A stretch of DNA of 64,000 nucleotides, taken from NCBI GenBank assembly GCA_005784505.1, contig VCAZ01000008.1, positions 7,055,763-7,119,762 on the forward strand, written 5' to 3'. Of the stretch, positions 21,640 through 33,407 are shown piece after piece. The notes beneath the pieces are model-generated. The model saw only the letters and a program-made list of their open reading frames with translations, did not search any database and was not told the DNA's origin. Positions within the stretch are counted from its first letter, which is position 1. Each line of letters begins with the position of its first letter. Source of the DNA: Bagarius yarrelli. Taxonomy: Eukaryota; Chordata; Actinopteri; Siluriformes; Sisoridae. The position numbers and the translations under genes are program-made.

Positions 21640-23780
21640 GTTAAACAGTTCTATGCCAGGCTTAGTCGAAGGGCCAGTTCTCCTCTGGCCAGATGAACCA
21701 GCAGGTTGTATCATGCTGCAGCAAATTCTGCTTCCAGTGGTCTTGTCCGGATGGCCATCTAGAAGACAAAGTCTTCAATGGGGATCTGTCTGTGGAGCTC
21801 ATCATGTCTTAGTGCTGAGCTACCATCTGGGCTGGATATGGACAAGGTCTGGTGGAGGCAGTGACCTTGAAATAAAAAAGAAACAGGTTAATATTAGCAT
21901 AGATGGCATTCTATTTATGATGTAACAAGTACATTTGTGTTTTATTGGAAGTGTTCTCGGTTCCAAATGACCAAAATATTGCAAGTGTGTTATGTGTAAA
22001 CCAGGTGAAAGAACTAGGTCTTTAATCTAGTTTTAAACTGACAGATTTTGTTTGCCTCTTGACAATGTTTATTCCAGATTATTTCAAAGGTTGGGCGTTA
22101 GATAGGAATAGGATCTGCCGCCTGCAGTTGATTTTGTTATTCTAGGTATTATTGAAGCGCAGCAGACGTGGAGGACTATAATAGAATAAGAGAGCACTCA
22201 AGTACTGAGGTGCTAAAGCATTTAGGGCTTTATAAGTAATTAGCAAGATTTTAAAATCTATACAATGTTTAATAGGGAGCCAGTGCAGTGTTGACAGAAC
22301 CGGGCTAATATGATCATACTTCCTAGTTTTAGTAAGAACTCTAGCTGCTGCAATTTTAACTTTATTAGGAGTGCAGAACAACCATTCAATAAAGCATTAC
22401 AATAATCTAAGCATGAGGTCATGAATACATAAATTAACGTTTCTGCATTTGATTTCTGCATTAGAAATATTTTTAGGAGGAATTATTAGACATCAAATAG
22501 CACATCAAGGTTCCTAACGAAAACAAAAAACCAAAAGCACAGCCACCAAATGTTAGATAATGTTCTAGATTATTACATGCCGAGGTTTAAGGTTTTAGGT
22601 CTGATAATTTAAATATATATATTCCATTAATCCAGGTTTTCGAATTCCTTTGATTTGCCGGGGCACGAATAAATATAGCGCTGAGTGTCTTCAGCTTAGG
22701 AGTCAAAGCTTACACCGTGTGATACAATTTCTGATAAACAAGTAACACGTGAAAATTAATGGGCCAAGTACCGAGCCTTGAGGTACTCCATATTATGTTT
22801 GTGATTGATATGATACCTCTTCATTCACTGCTATTGACTGATAGTGGTCAGATAAGTACCATGTTAATGTACTTTCACTAATGCCTACAAAGTTATCTTG
22901 TTTATTGAAAACAATGTTGTGGTGTTGAATGTAGCATTAATAGGGAAATACAACCGATAGGAGAAGTGGTAGCGCAGTGTTGGACTGCTAATCGCAAGAT
23001 TAGGGTTTGATTCCCAGCACCACCAAGCTGCCACTGCTGGGCCCCTGAGCAAGGCTCAATTGCTTAACTTCCCCGATTGCTCAGCTGTGTAAAATAAGAA
23101 ATAAAAGTTGCTCTGGATAAGGGTTCTGCCAAACACCAACAATGTTAATAATATGGTCTATATCTGCACTGTATATCCTCACAGATACCATTTTTCTTTA
23201 AGAAGGAAAATAATTCTGAGGATAGTACCTTTTATATTATCTTTGTTTTGAGATCAGTCTGTAATTAACTAGATCTTTGGTGTCAAGTTATGGTTTTTAA
23301 TGAGAGGCTTAATAAAAACCAGTTTAAAAGTTCTGGGAACATATCTTAATAAAAATTTCGAATTAATAATAATCAGAAAAGGATCTATTCTGGAATCACC
23401 TCTTTTAAAAGCTTAAATAAAATTGGTTCTAGCACACATGTTGTTGGTTCAGATGATTTAAAAACTTTATAAAATTCCTTTTTCCCTATAGGAGAGAATA
23501 TGTAAAATTGTACCTATGGGGACTTATAGCGCACTATCCGATGCGATACTTTAGCTGCATGCTTACAATTTTATTGCTAACAATATTGATCTTAAAATTA
23601 AAGTGAAGTCATAAAATCATTTGTGCATTGCTGTTTGGAAATGTCAACATCTGCAGGTGCTTTATTTTTTGTTAATTTAGCCACAGTAACAAATAAATAC
23701 CTGGGGTTATGTTTGTTTTTTTAAAAAAGACGAGCGTAGTCAGCTCTAGTAGTTTTATTGCTTTTCTGTTCGATTCCCAG
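21640..23780 (-). mobile_element. L2-type LINE relic with reverse-transcriptase remnants, interrupted by a SINE
   Basis: The right part (about 22780-23520, minus strand) corresponds to the RT palm region. At 22142-22461 two overlapping minus-strand frames give LDYCNALLNG, then AAARVLTKTRKYDHISPVL, LHWLPIKH, FKILLITYKALNALAPQYL, which is the typical RT C-terminal thumb region; the frame shift between them shows it is dead. The 3' part (21640-22140) shares CCAGATGAACCAGCAGGTTG and TGGATGGCCATCTAGAAGAC-type blocks with 26656-27320 and 29080-29425. A SINE-A sits at 22958-23150. Confidence 0.85.
22958..23150 (+). mobile_element. SINE-A nested in the LINE relic
   Basis: The sequence GTGGTAGCGCAGTGTTGGAC (a small deletion in the head), TTTGATTCCCAGCACCACC, AAGCTGCCACTGCTGGGCC and GCTCTGGATAAGGGTTCTGC. 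LINE blocks on both sides belong to consecutive parts of the same RT region, so this is a later insertion into the LINE. Confidence 0.88.
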
Positions 23781-23789
23781 CGTCTGTTT

Positions 23790-23832
23790 TTTTTGTTAAA
23801 ATGACAGTAAAGCTTCTTAAACTTGAACTTGA
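23790..23832 (+). mobile_element. Retroposon 3' tail fragment
   Basis: AAAATGACAGTAAAGCTTCT followed by TAAACTTGAACTTGAA is the tail of the TGACAATAAAAGCTT family also seen at 42.2 kb. Confidence 0.65.
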
Positions 23833-23945
23833 ATCACCAAGTTACCACTGCTGGGACCTTGAGCAAGGGCCTTAACCCCCATTTGCTTATTTATATAAAT
23901 GTGAGTTGCTCTGGATAAGGGCGTCTGCTAAATGCTATAGATACA
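23833..23945 (+). mobile_element. SINE-A, 3' fragment
   Basis: It starts within the body (AATCACCAAGTTACCACTGC) and continues through GAGCAAGGGCCTTAACCCC to TGCTCTGGATAAGGGCGTCT and CTAAATGC. Confidence 0.85.
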
Positions 23946-24189
23946 GGATGGGGGGGGGGTAGTATTCAGGTGAGGGCGACCTCTGGTGGTTGGAGGTCGG
24001 TTAGTTACACATTGCCTTAATAGGATCAAATTAAAGAATTTTACTTATTACCATTAAAAAGCTTTCTTTTACAGAGGTGTCCGCTTATCATCAAATTTAT
24101 TCCACTCTTTAAAAGTTAGCTGTAAATTATTTAATTATAATTATTCCCCGACCTCTGAAGTTGGGGCTTTGGTTTTTTATCTCCGCCCT

Positions 24190-24392
24190 ATTTCCCTATA
24201 TGGTTTTTGGGGTTTTCTCCAGATATTCTGGTTTCCTCTTTTGGTTTAGACATTTGCTTTAGGCTGATGTATGTGATTGTGGCTTGTGATTGGCACCTCA
24301 TCCAGGGTGTCTCTCATTTTCTGTTTTGAGCCCCTTGGGATAGATTCCAGATTCTTTATCATGCTGTGTAGGTGATGGATGGACACATTTAT
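24190..24392 (+). mobile_element. SINE-B relic
   Basis: Decayed core blocks in order: GGGTTTTCTCCAGATATTC, TGGTTTCCTCTTTTGGTTTA, ATTGGCACCTCATCCAGGGT, GGGATAGATTCCAGATTC and AGGTGATGGATGGA. The head is missing. Confidence 0.65.
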
Positions 24393-24543
24393 CTACAGCC
24401 AACCAACAACAACTTTATTCCTAATCACTCAAATGTTCTCTGCTGTTATAAGAACTCTGATGAAACCAAGCTGAATGATGCTTGTAAGCTAAGTACAAGC
24501 ACCTACAGATTCTATCCTAAAATAGACTTTTCAAAGGTAGAAT

Positions 24544-24550
<7 letters not shown>

Positions 24551-24628
<78 letters not shown>
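24551..24628. repeat. (TA)n microsatellite
   Basis: About 39 uninterrupted TA units, preceded by a short GT run. It is read as alternating tyrosine/isoleucine in one frame, which is not a gene. Confidence 0.98.
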
Positions 24629-24630
<2 letters not shown>

Positions 24631-26655
24631 CTGGACCAGGTGGAGTCATGTGACCTCACATAAGAGAAGGGTTAAAAAAAGAGAAATAACTGGGTAAATT
24701 ACATCAATTAGAGGTTCCAAAATTCCGTTTTGATTACTTTTCGATTGATCGTCCAGCTCTACTAATAATATAAAAATGGACAACTGACGCAAAATGTGTA
24801 GAGAATTGAAAGTGCATAAAACTAACTGGGCTTTAAGTTTAGTCTTTCTAAGTGAAGGATATAAAAACCCTAAACTGGACCAAAGCTCCATCTGATTCCC
24901 AAGCTTGACTGAAACTGGTATTTCTCAAGAAGAAATGCATCAAAATTTGTTTAAGGTTTGGCACCTAGTCAATAAAAAACCTCAGGTGTCTAAAAAGCTC
25001 ATTGATTGTCAATCGTCAAACAATGTTTAAAAACCTATTGCTTTCTAAAAATGCCTAAATTAGTCACAGATTTTGTAGGTTTTTGTGTCCTACTTAACCT
25101 GTATTTATTGATAGCGTCTTAAAAGCACGTCTGTCAGTGCTAATAGATAAGTATCTATGAGAAGGGATCAAAACGTTGCCTCATGCTGCCATCTGTTGGT
25201 GTGTCTCCAAACTTATTGATACATGAATGTAAATGTAACATCCAGTGTACAGTACTTGGGTGGAAATTTAAGAGACTGACAGAAAGCCTGGTGGGCTAAC
25301 TTAAATATCCATTTTTTTAACAAACAGCCTGAACGGAAAAACATATTTATTCGCCATGTTTATGTGCTACAAAAACAAGAGACCACCGGGGTCCAATCCA
25401 TACAATCCAATTCAATCCAATCCTGGACACAGATTTACAGAAAAACGCCAATTACAAACTTAAAAAAAAAAGTTGCATTTAAAAAAAATCCATAATTAAA
25501 GATTTAGTTGCAGTGAGATTCTTTTTTAAAGCATATTTAAGAAAAACTTTTACTTCACCCAAGTGCTGTGCATAAAAGATCATAAAACAAACACCACCAA
25601 CAAAGTAAAACGAAAAAAAAGAAAGAATGAATAAAGGAGTTATAGACAAATGAAGTATTTTTTGTTGTTGAATTTTATTACAAGCGCTAAATCTGACCAA
25701 ATCCTGTTTTAAATTACTGAACGTATCAATACTTTACATTAACAAATAATTTGTTAATTTTGTAGCAAGTAATAAGATAAATTGTCTTTTTTATTTCTAA
25801 TAATTTCTTCCATACTACAATCCTTATATATATACTGGACGTGCCATATTATATAAAGTAGTTTAAAAATTTAAGGGCTCTTATAAGATAAGTAGCTACT
25901 ACTGGAATGACATCTCATTGCAGACCTCAATCTTATAGGTGATTCCAGCGGCCATAAAGGCGCCATTGCTGGATATGTGGGACTGTGAAATATATGAGAT
26001 GTGTTCCTAAGCTTTTCGAATTAAAATATCGCTCATTCACCAAGCATCGTATTACATTGCTTATTAAGTTTACCTCTAATATAAAGAAACAACAAGCATG
26101 ATACTGTGAGCCGAATGATATGTGATAGTAATTTGTTTTGTTGCTCCATGCCCCTGGAGTTCACGCTTGTTCTCCTATTGTAAAAGTTTATGATATGGCT
26201 TTAAATTATTATCTCATTATTTCGAGTAATATTTAATACCACGAAAATGAATTATTCATAATTAGCTTATAGTGTTAGGAATTCTTACTCTGCATCCTGT
26301 TTCTCAGATGAGCTGACGCTGCCAATGTAAATTACAATGTAAATGGTGAGGGTCAAAATAATAGGAACAGTCGAGATGAAAAGATGATGTATGTTTTTAA
26401 ATGCCAAAATTAATAAGAGAAAAAAGTCTGAGATAAATATTGTAAACAAAAAAATAAGAAGCTAAGTTGGATCTTCAAATAGATACTTTTTTAAGAAATA
26501 ATAAGAAAACAAGCCATAATAATAACATTTTGGAACGATTTTTGCTTCAGGGCCTCTGTTAGTGCTAATAATGATGTATGAAATAACATTTTTTCTCTGT
26601 AAATTGACCAACCTGACAATTTTTTTTTTCTCTAGAGTAATTTTTTATTGTGGGC
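24629..26655. other. Intronic sequence, no gene
   Basis: About 2 kb of AT-rich DNA. A small CAATCC-rich patch lies near 25390-25425. The TGCCATCTGTTGGTGTGTCT block near 25190 may be the edge of an old element. No exon was found. Confidence 0.35.
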
Positions 26656-27320
26656 CAGTCAAGTAAATTCAAGTCATCTTTATTTTTATAGCACTTTTTA
26701 ACAATAGAGATTGTGTCAAAGCAGCTTCACAGATTTAAATCAAATAATACAAAAGTGAACACTCACTAAAAACACAGATTAATTAATATCTGTAATTAAA
26801 AAGTTCCCAACTAAGCAAGTCAGAGGCGACAACGACAAAAAAACCAAAACTCCATCAGTGATAAAATGAAGAAAAAAACCTTGGGAGAAACCAGGCTCAG
26901 TCAGAGGGCCAGTTTATCTCTGACCAGACAAACCAGCAGGTTATTTCATGCTGCACCAAAGTTTCCATGGTCTCGTCTGGATGGCCATCTAGAAGACAAG
27001 GTCATCACTGGGAAACTGCCTTTTGGGCTAATTGTCTTAAAGTGCTGATCCACCAACTGGGCTGAATACAGACTGGATCTGGTGGCTACATCGAGCTCGG
27101 AATCAGAAAAAAAAATGGTTGTATGTTAATGTAGATTCTCTTCTACGTATGATTAACAAAAGCATTATGTGTTATTGAAAGTGTTCCCAGTTCCGGTTGA
27201 CCTGATTACTGCAGCCTAACAATCCTCTAACGGATTTGGATAATGAAAATGTGTAAGTGTGTTATGTGTAAACCGGGTTAAAGAGATGGGGCTTTAATCT
27301 AGTTTGTCTGCCTCCCAAGC
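26656..27320 (-). mobile_element. LINE 3' region, same family as 21.6 kb
   Basis: The left end TCAAGTCATCTTTATTTTTA and TATAGCACTTTTTAACAATA is the complement of a poly(A)-type LINE 3' end. It then shares CCAGACAAACCAGCAGGTTA, GGATGGCCATCTAGAAGAC, GAGCTCGGAATCAG and GAAAGTGTTCCCAGTTCC with 21640-22020 and 29080-29425. No RT frame is retained. Confidence 0.75.
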
Positions 27321-27534
27321 AGTGTTAGGTAAATTCAGAATAAAATGAACGTCAAATATTCATTAGTCTCATTTTTTTAACTAACATTTTCCATAGTCGG
27401 TTATAACAAATCTGGTCACCTGTAAACCAGCAGTGTAGCCCAGAAAGATAAATAACACTATAGAATGACGTCACTTTTTAATTAACTTCATGTTTCTTTT
27501 GCCCCAAATCCTTATAATCTAGCTTGCTGTCTCT

Positions 27535-27770
27535 GACTCGTTCCTCTCTTCTCCCAGCTGGGAGCACTTGCTTAATCAAGTCCAAAACTTTTCTTCTATT
27601 TCCTTTCAATTGGCAGATTTTCCGCATCTTAACGTCAAGAAGACACGCTATCTTGTCAGTCAAGTGTGGTATCTCTCAGTATGTCCCTGTTGGCATTATT
27701 TTAATGGCAGATGAGGGGTTTACTGCTTGCCTCAGCAGATTGTCACTGCCAATAACACACAACAAAGTGT
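27535..27770. repeat. Diverged direct duplication, copy 1
   Basis: The blocks CTTGCTTAATCAAGT, CCGCATCTTAACGTCAAG and TTGCCTCAGCAGATTGTC recur in the same order at 28545-28760 as CTCGCTTAATCAAGT, CTGCATCCTAGTTTTAAG and GTCTCAGCAATTTGAG. Neither copy has coding or repeat-family features I recognise. Confidence 0.55.
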
Positions 27771-27979
27771 GTGGCAATAAAATAACTCAAAACAACTAGG
27801 GACTAGTGAGCGGCTGGAGCTTTTAAAAGTTCAATACACTTTAAATATATAACATGTAACATGTACTCCATCAATTTAGCGTACAGAAAACCCATCCAGT
27901 GTCAGTCAAGCTGTCACACATCTTACTGTCCAGCTAGCCAATACTCAACCGTGTAGTGTGCACGCTGGCTATCTAACAG

Positions 27980-28120
27980 GGAAGTAGTAGCTCAGTGGTT
28001 AAGGTGTTGGACTGCTAATTGGAAGAGCTGGGTTCAATTCCTGGCACCACCAAGCTGCCACTGCTGGGTCCCTGAGCAAGACCCTTAACCACTAATTGCT
28101 TACATAAATGTAAATGTATA
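27980..28120 (+). mobile_element. SINE-A, lacking most of the 3' tail
   Basis: The head GAAGTAGTAGCTCAGTGGTT, GGGTTCAATTCCTGGCACC (a well-kept B box), AAGCTGCCACTGCTGGGTC and GAGCAAGACCCTTAACC are present. The GGATAAGGGC block is deleted, with TGTAAATGTATA following. Confidence 0.85.
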
Positions 28121-28544
28121 TAAACACTCTGTCTAGAGAGTCTATCTCTCTCTGTTTTCGTTTACACCAGGGGTCCCTAAAATATAGCTAACATTTGGAC
28201 CATCCCTTTGAACAACAGCATCAATCAGAGTTGTACTACTCATGAATAATATTAGCTGTGCATTATATTTATTACCATGCCTAGAAATAAACCATTACTC
28301 ATATAATACTATTTAAATTAAGGGTTTGGCATTAGTTTCTTATCCACCCAATAAAGATAACTGTTGGAGGGTGTTATGACGATCATACTCTACCAATTTC
28401 TTATTACGTAGAATAGAAGTAATGAAGTAATGTAGTCTTCGCCAACCAAAATATGTAATAATAAACCAAAAAAAAGTTTATTTTAGATGATTTTTCATCC
28501 AAACAGAGGAAGGGCTCATTTGTGCTCGCACATTTATGCCAGCT

Positions 28545-28760
28545 GGTCCTGCTCATCGCTGCCTGCTCCCAGATGCAAACACTCGCTTAATCAAGTTGCT
28601 AATGTCTCGTTCCATCCTCTTTGATTAGTGAACTTCCTGCATCCTAGTTTTAAGTAGGCATATTACTTGTGGTTGAGAGTGGCAACTGACGGTACGTCAG
28701 CACTGAGATGCTTTACAACACAGTCCTGGCTTCTTTGCATGTCTCAGCAATTTGAGCTCA
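28545..28760. repeat. Diverged direct duplication, copy 2
   Basis: This is the partner of 27535-27770, about 1 kb downstream in the same orientation, with the same order of conserved blocks. Confidence 0.55.
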
Positions 28761-29079
28761 GAAGAACCTGCACTAATCATAGGTCTCTTAACCCTACGCA
28801 AACCCATTTCTTTGTTCTTTTCCGTTTTTCTTATCTGAAAAAAATAACTTTTTCTGTGAATTAAATAAATAAGTAAGACGCTGTTAAAAACTGAAGGCTG
28901 TCCAACCATCATGATTTTTTGAACACTTTTGAAACATGTAACTGCATATAAATAATAATAACTCACGCTGCAGGGATCAGCTACACGTGATGAAAGCTGT
29001 TGAACTGATCCTGGCTGTACACTGAGGATTAGGAATGAGAAGGAATTGGCATTGGCATTTAAGTTGTTTTTTTATACAA

Positions 29080-29425
29080 AATGTTGGCTTAAAATACCAA
29101 AATTCCATTGGTGGCAAAATAGAGAAAAAACCTTGGAGGAAACCAGCTCACCTCTGATCAGCAGGTTATTCCATGCTGCAGTAAAGTTTCCGTGAACTTG
29201 TCTGAATGGCCGTAATGAAGAAAAGGTCATCACTGGGAAACTGCCTCTGGGGCTTATTGTTTTTGTGCTGATTCACCAGCTGTGCTGGATACAGACTGGA
29301 TCTGGTGGTAACGGTGAGCTCGGAATAGGAAAGAAATAGACTGATGTTAGTGTAGATGCCATTATACTTACGATATACAAGTACATTGTGTGTTATTGGA
29401 AGTGTTGTGTTTAATTGTATTAGTT
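29080..29425 (-). mobile_element. LINE 3' region, third copy
   Basis: GCAGGTTATTCCATGCTGCA, TCATCACTGGGAAACTGCC, ACAGACTGGATCTGGTGG and GAGCTCGGAATAGGAAAG match 26880-27110 closely. It is shorter than the other copies and has no RT frame. Confidence 0.72.
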
Positions 29426-29885
29426 GTATATTATTATTGTTATAGCATTATTTTGACATAATTATTTATAATTGCGTCATCGGTTTCAGCGCTCCTATTG
29501 GCTCTTGGTTTAACAGTCGTTGAATGCTGTCTTGCTGAGGCAGGCGTCTGAAATCCTCTGACACTGCCAGAATTTTATTAGAGGAAAAAACTGATTGCTA
29601 CACCTATTAATCAGCTGTCGGTGAACAAACAGGACAACAGATTTCAGTGTCGGATTCTAGAAACTTCATTAGTCTTTCAAAAATTTGTCTCTGACCTTTT
29701 ATCAAGTCACACTAGTCCCATGATTTAAAGGCAACATGACTTGAAGAAGGCAAATTATGTGACGTCATGGTGTTTTCTTTTAAAAGCTATTTTAATAAAA
29801 TGAGAAAAAGAGTGAAAGAAAGAGAAAAAAAAAAGAAAACACAGTGTGTAAACTTGACATTACTTGTATAACGTAATAAACTGTT
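29426..29885. other. Intronic sequence, no gene
   Basis: Unique AT-rich DNA with a GATTTC/GTCAT-rich middle. A purine run at about 29800-29840 precedes the pyrimidine array. Confidence 0.35.
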
Positions 29886-29896
29886 GCTATTTTCTT

Positions 29897-30112
29897 TGCT
29901 CTCTTCTCCTCTCTTCTCTTCTCTTCTCTTCTCTTCTCTTTTCCTCTTTTCTCTTCTTTTCTCTTTTCTTTTTTCTCTTCTCTTCTCTTCTCTTCCATCT
30001 CTTCTCTTTTCCTCTTTTCTCTTCTTTTCTCTTTTCTTTTTTCTCTTCTCTTCTCTTCTCTTCTCTTCCTTCTCTTCTCTTCTCTTCTCTTCTCTTCTCT
30101 TCTCTTCTCTTG
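29897..30112 (+). repeat. (CTCTT)n array with internal 68-bp duplication
   Basis: A polypyrimidine array of TCTCT/TTCTC pentamers. A variant block containing TTCCTCTTTTCTCTTCTTTT occurs at 29941 and again 68 bp later at 30009, so a higher-order unit was duplicated. Overlapping ORFs on both strands are reading-frame images of the repeat. Confidence 0.95.
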
Positions 30113-30655
30113 TAATGATTCAGGTCCCTAGACATCTTTTTGGTTCTTGACTTAATAACTGTCTATAAAATAAAATAAAAATCTAAAATTTCAACAACAG
30201 ACAGACAGAAGCTGGCAAAGATTTGGGTGGAAACTCATGACCAGTGAATAGATGCTTCATAAAGTGTTTATAAGTAGAGTGTGTTATAGATCAAATTAGT
30301 AAGTATTTTTATTCTTAGCTGCTCTTGGGAAATGTCAGTCAGCACACTGAGCTGGAGTACACGGTGTTCTGGATCACCACTGTTTAATGGTTATTGAAGA
30401 GGGCAACACAAAGAGCATGAAAGAGGAAGGGTAATGAGAATAGTATCAAGCCAACACATAAATAAATATGTAATTTTCTTGAGGCCAGGATGGAGTGTGT
30501 AAAAAAAGAGAAAAAATGAGGCAATGGAAAAAAAAACATCTAAGAAAAAGTAATCAAAAGTGCCCTCATTGTGATGATTTCAGCCTGCTGTATTATTTCT
30601 GATGTACTGTCAAGGCCAGTGGGAGCAGTCAGTATTGATTGCAAATCCCAGGCGC
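30113..30655. other. Intronic sequence, no gene
   Basis: No repeat or exon recognised in about 540 bp. Confidence 0.35.
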
Positions 30656-30659
30656 ACAA

Positions 30660-31190
30660 TCTCTCTCTCTCTCTCTCTCTGTCTCCCTTTCCCTCTCTCA
30701 TTTTCTCTGTCTCTCTCCCTTTTTCTTTCTTACTCTATCTCTTTCTCTCCTTTAATATCTCTCTCTCTTTCTCTCTCTCCCCCTGATTTTCTCTGTCTCT
30801 CCTCTTCTCCCTCACCCTTTCTTTCTCTTATTCTCTCTGTTCCTCTCCTTGTCAGTTTCTCTTCCTCTGTCCCTCCCTTTCTCTTTTTAACCTCATCATT
30901 TTTTTCAGTCTCGCTTCATTCTCTCTTCATACTCTCCTATTCTCTCTGTTTCTCTCATTGTCATTCTCTTTTTCTCTTCTCTCTCTCTCTCTCCCCCCAT
31001 CTTATTTCCTCAGTCTATGTCCCTTTTTTGTCTCACTCTATCTTTCTTTTATTTTCTCTGTTTCTCTTGTTGTCATTCTTTTTTTATCTTTCTTTCCTCC
31101 CCCTTATTTTCTCTGTCTCTCTCCTTTTCTCTCTCACTATTTATCTTATTTTCTCTGTTTCTCTTGTTGTCATTCTCTCTCTATCCATTT
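30660..31190 (+). repeat. CT-rich low-complexity tract
   Basis: About 530 bp of degenerate (CT)n with short TTT and CCC interruptions. A ~105-bp module with TTATTTTCTCTG, TTTCTCTTGTTGTCATTCT and CTCTCCTTTTCTCTC recurs at about 31045-31085 and 31145-31180, so part of it arose by local duplication. The 224-residue ORF across it is Ser/Leu/Phe low complexity and not a gene. Confidence 0.93.
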
Positions 31191-31194
31191 CTCA

Positions 31195-32495
31195 AAATGG
31201 TTTTAAAAAAAAACCCACAATGGTGTCAAAAACATTGCCCCCCTCAGGCTATGTTGTCTATAAATTGTGCGACTAGTGTGACTTGTTAAAAGCTTTTGGG
31301 AACTGGTACACTACGAACTTCCATCATGCTTAACATACAACATGATTTAATATAAGTGGGTTTTTTTTCAGCTTACTAGTTAACAGCGCAGCTATTTCTA
31401 CTCCAGCGTAAAAAAATACAACATGCCACATATTCCTGCCTACAGTAGATGATCTAAATCTTGAAAAATGATCTTGAGATCTAAATCTAAACACGAGCAA
31501 ACCAGTATCATATTCTTCCTGTCTTTCTCTGTCGGTCTTTGCTGAAAAAGCAATCACTATATGTTACAAGGTGCAGAAAAAAGAGCCGCCATTTTCCATT
31601 TAAGAAGCTTCGAATGTCTTCTTTGTGCTCATCGCACGCTGATCGTACGGGTGTGCTTATTTGTGCACTTATAATCGCAAAGGCGGCTTGCCGGCAAGGT
31701 CACTTCTCACCCCTGGTCCTTTTTCTAATCTGTCTTGCAATGCGAGGTCGACTGGTGTTTTATCTCTCTGTTTTCACTTTGTAGAGAGAGTCGAAGCGTT
31801 TGTGAAACATGAGAGAAAAACGACAAGGCTATGTTTATTCTCCATGTACTATTAGTTAAGAAAGAAACGAACGGATTCAATATCCATAGTGAAGGACAAA
31901 TGTTAAGTTGATCTTGAACCACCACTTTTTAAAAAACTCAGTTACCATAACCCTAAAAAAGGCAGGAACAGAAAATAAATACTGGATTAAAAAAAACTTA
32001 TTTGGCCTTGAAAGACAAAAGCTGGGACAACTTAAAAATCCTGTTGACTTTGGGCTTAATGTGACCTGTTGTTTTTGGTTCTATGGAAATGATCATGGAC
32101 TAATCCAGAAATAAGTGATATTTTTTTAATTTCATGCCTTAAAAAAAGTTTATTTCAGATCAGTTTAATTACAAGGACAAACACTGTATGTTTGACAGGA
32201 ACACAATACAAAGGATACAATTAGCGATTGACAAAACATTCAGTGCACAATGAATACGGCAACAGTGAGAGAATATCAGACTTAGCAGTGTGAAATGAAT
32301 GCTGGCAACCCACACATGGCAGAGGTACAAAAATGAGTACTTATAAAACTTTAAAAATATAAAAAATTAAAACACAAAAGTGAGCAGGAAGCATTTGCCG
32401 CTAGCAGTAACTTTAGCATTAGCCAACGGCCCTGCATCAACCCTCGCAAGACGAAAGAAAATGGCAAAACCAAACCCAAGAGCCATATAAATGAA
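31195..32495. other. Intronic sequence, no gene
   Basis: The part at 31590-31860 has noticeably higher GC and overlapping ORFs in two frames, but I recognise no domain. The rest is AT-rich. Confidence 0.35.
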
Positions 32496-32591
32496 TCCAT
32501 ATCCAGGTACAGGTATCGATATTGGTATTGATGAGTATCAGGTATCGGTACTCAGACTCAGGATAAAAAATGGTATCGGTGCATCCCTAGT
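32496..32591. mobile_element. hAT transposon terminal fragment
   Basis: The right end TATCGGTGCATCCCTAG is the inverted terminal repeat of fish hAT (hobo/Charlie-like) elements, complement of TAGGGATGCACCGATA at 58527. It is preceded by the subterminal GGTATCGGTACTCAGACTC and other GGTATCG words. I could not locate a left end, so this is a truncated copy. Confidence 0.68.
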
Positions 32592-32941
32592 TAAAATAAA
32601 AAAAATAGTAAATAATAAAGATTTTAAAAATGCTTCCAATCCTATTATTCTGAATGATGTAGAATAGCACTTGATCCTGTACATTCCAGCCCATGAAAGG
32701 TCAACAGGAAAAGGTCAAGAACTCCCTGTGGCACAAAACAAACACAGTTTATTCAGTTGAATCTCAGATTCGAGAGACATGCCGGTGTGCATCCAGACAA
32801 ATAAAAAATACATTGTGTACAAATAGACAAAATTTACTTTTAAACACTTTTGTGCTCAAGAACACTGCAGAATGTTCTAGATGGTTAGCTCTTATGTTAG
32901 TGCTCTGAATATCAACTAAAAGGTGAATACAGGGGAATGAA

Positions 32942-32991
<50 letters not shown>

Positions 32992-33407
32992 TAGCATGCA
33001 GATAATAACAGTGTGTGTTTAAAGAATAAGGACCAAAAAAAGTGTGTTGACACCAGTTAACTCAACATCGCAAGATTTTTATTAACTTAAGTTTTTCTAA
33101 GATGGTTAAAGTGCTGAGCAAGCATCTTTTAGTCTTACATAACCAAAAAAAGGTGTCACCTTTCACAATGAAAGTCCTACTATGTCGTTTTTTGTGTGTG
33201 TGTGTGTATAGTTGTGTTTAGTATATTTGTTGGAATTCTTTATTTGGAATTTGACCATCACTTTTCCGCACCTCAGACTGAATGGAAATTTGGTAAGTGG
33301 ACCAGTGGTAAGTGTATGTTTGAGTACCCCATGCTTAAGACTGACTGCAGGTGGTCTGGATTCCATAGCAAAGTTAATTGGCCTGCGTGGGGCATCTCAC
33401 AGATTCA
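32592..33407. other. Intronic sequence with one microsatellite
   Basis: No exon seen. It contains a (GA)n run listed separately and a GT run at about 33194-33209. Confidence 0.35.
32947..32988. repeat. (GA)n microsatellite
   Basis: About 21 GA units. Confidence 0.96.

Noticed and set aside
22142..22461. Two minus-strand ORFs as a conserved gene
   Set aside because: Their motifs are from a LINE RT, split by a frameshift.
30602..31276. 224-residue Ser/Leu/Phe ORF
   Set aside because: It is the translation of a CT-rich low-complexity tract; overlapping frames give similar compositions.
31539..31855. Higher-GC region with two overlapping + strand ORFs as an exon
   Set aside because: No domain is recognisable and no consistent splice-bounded frame is seen.
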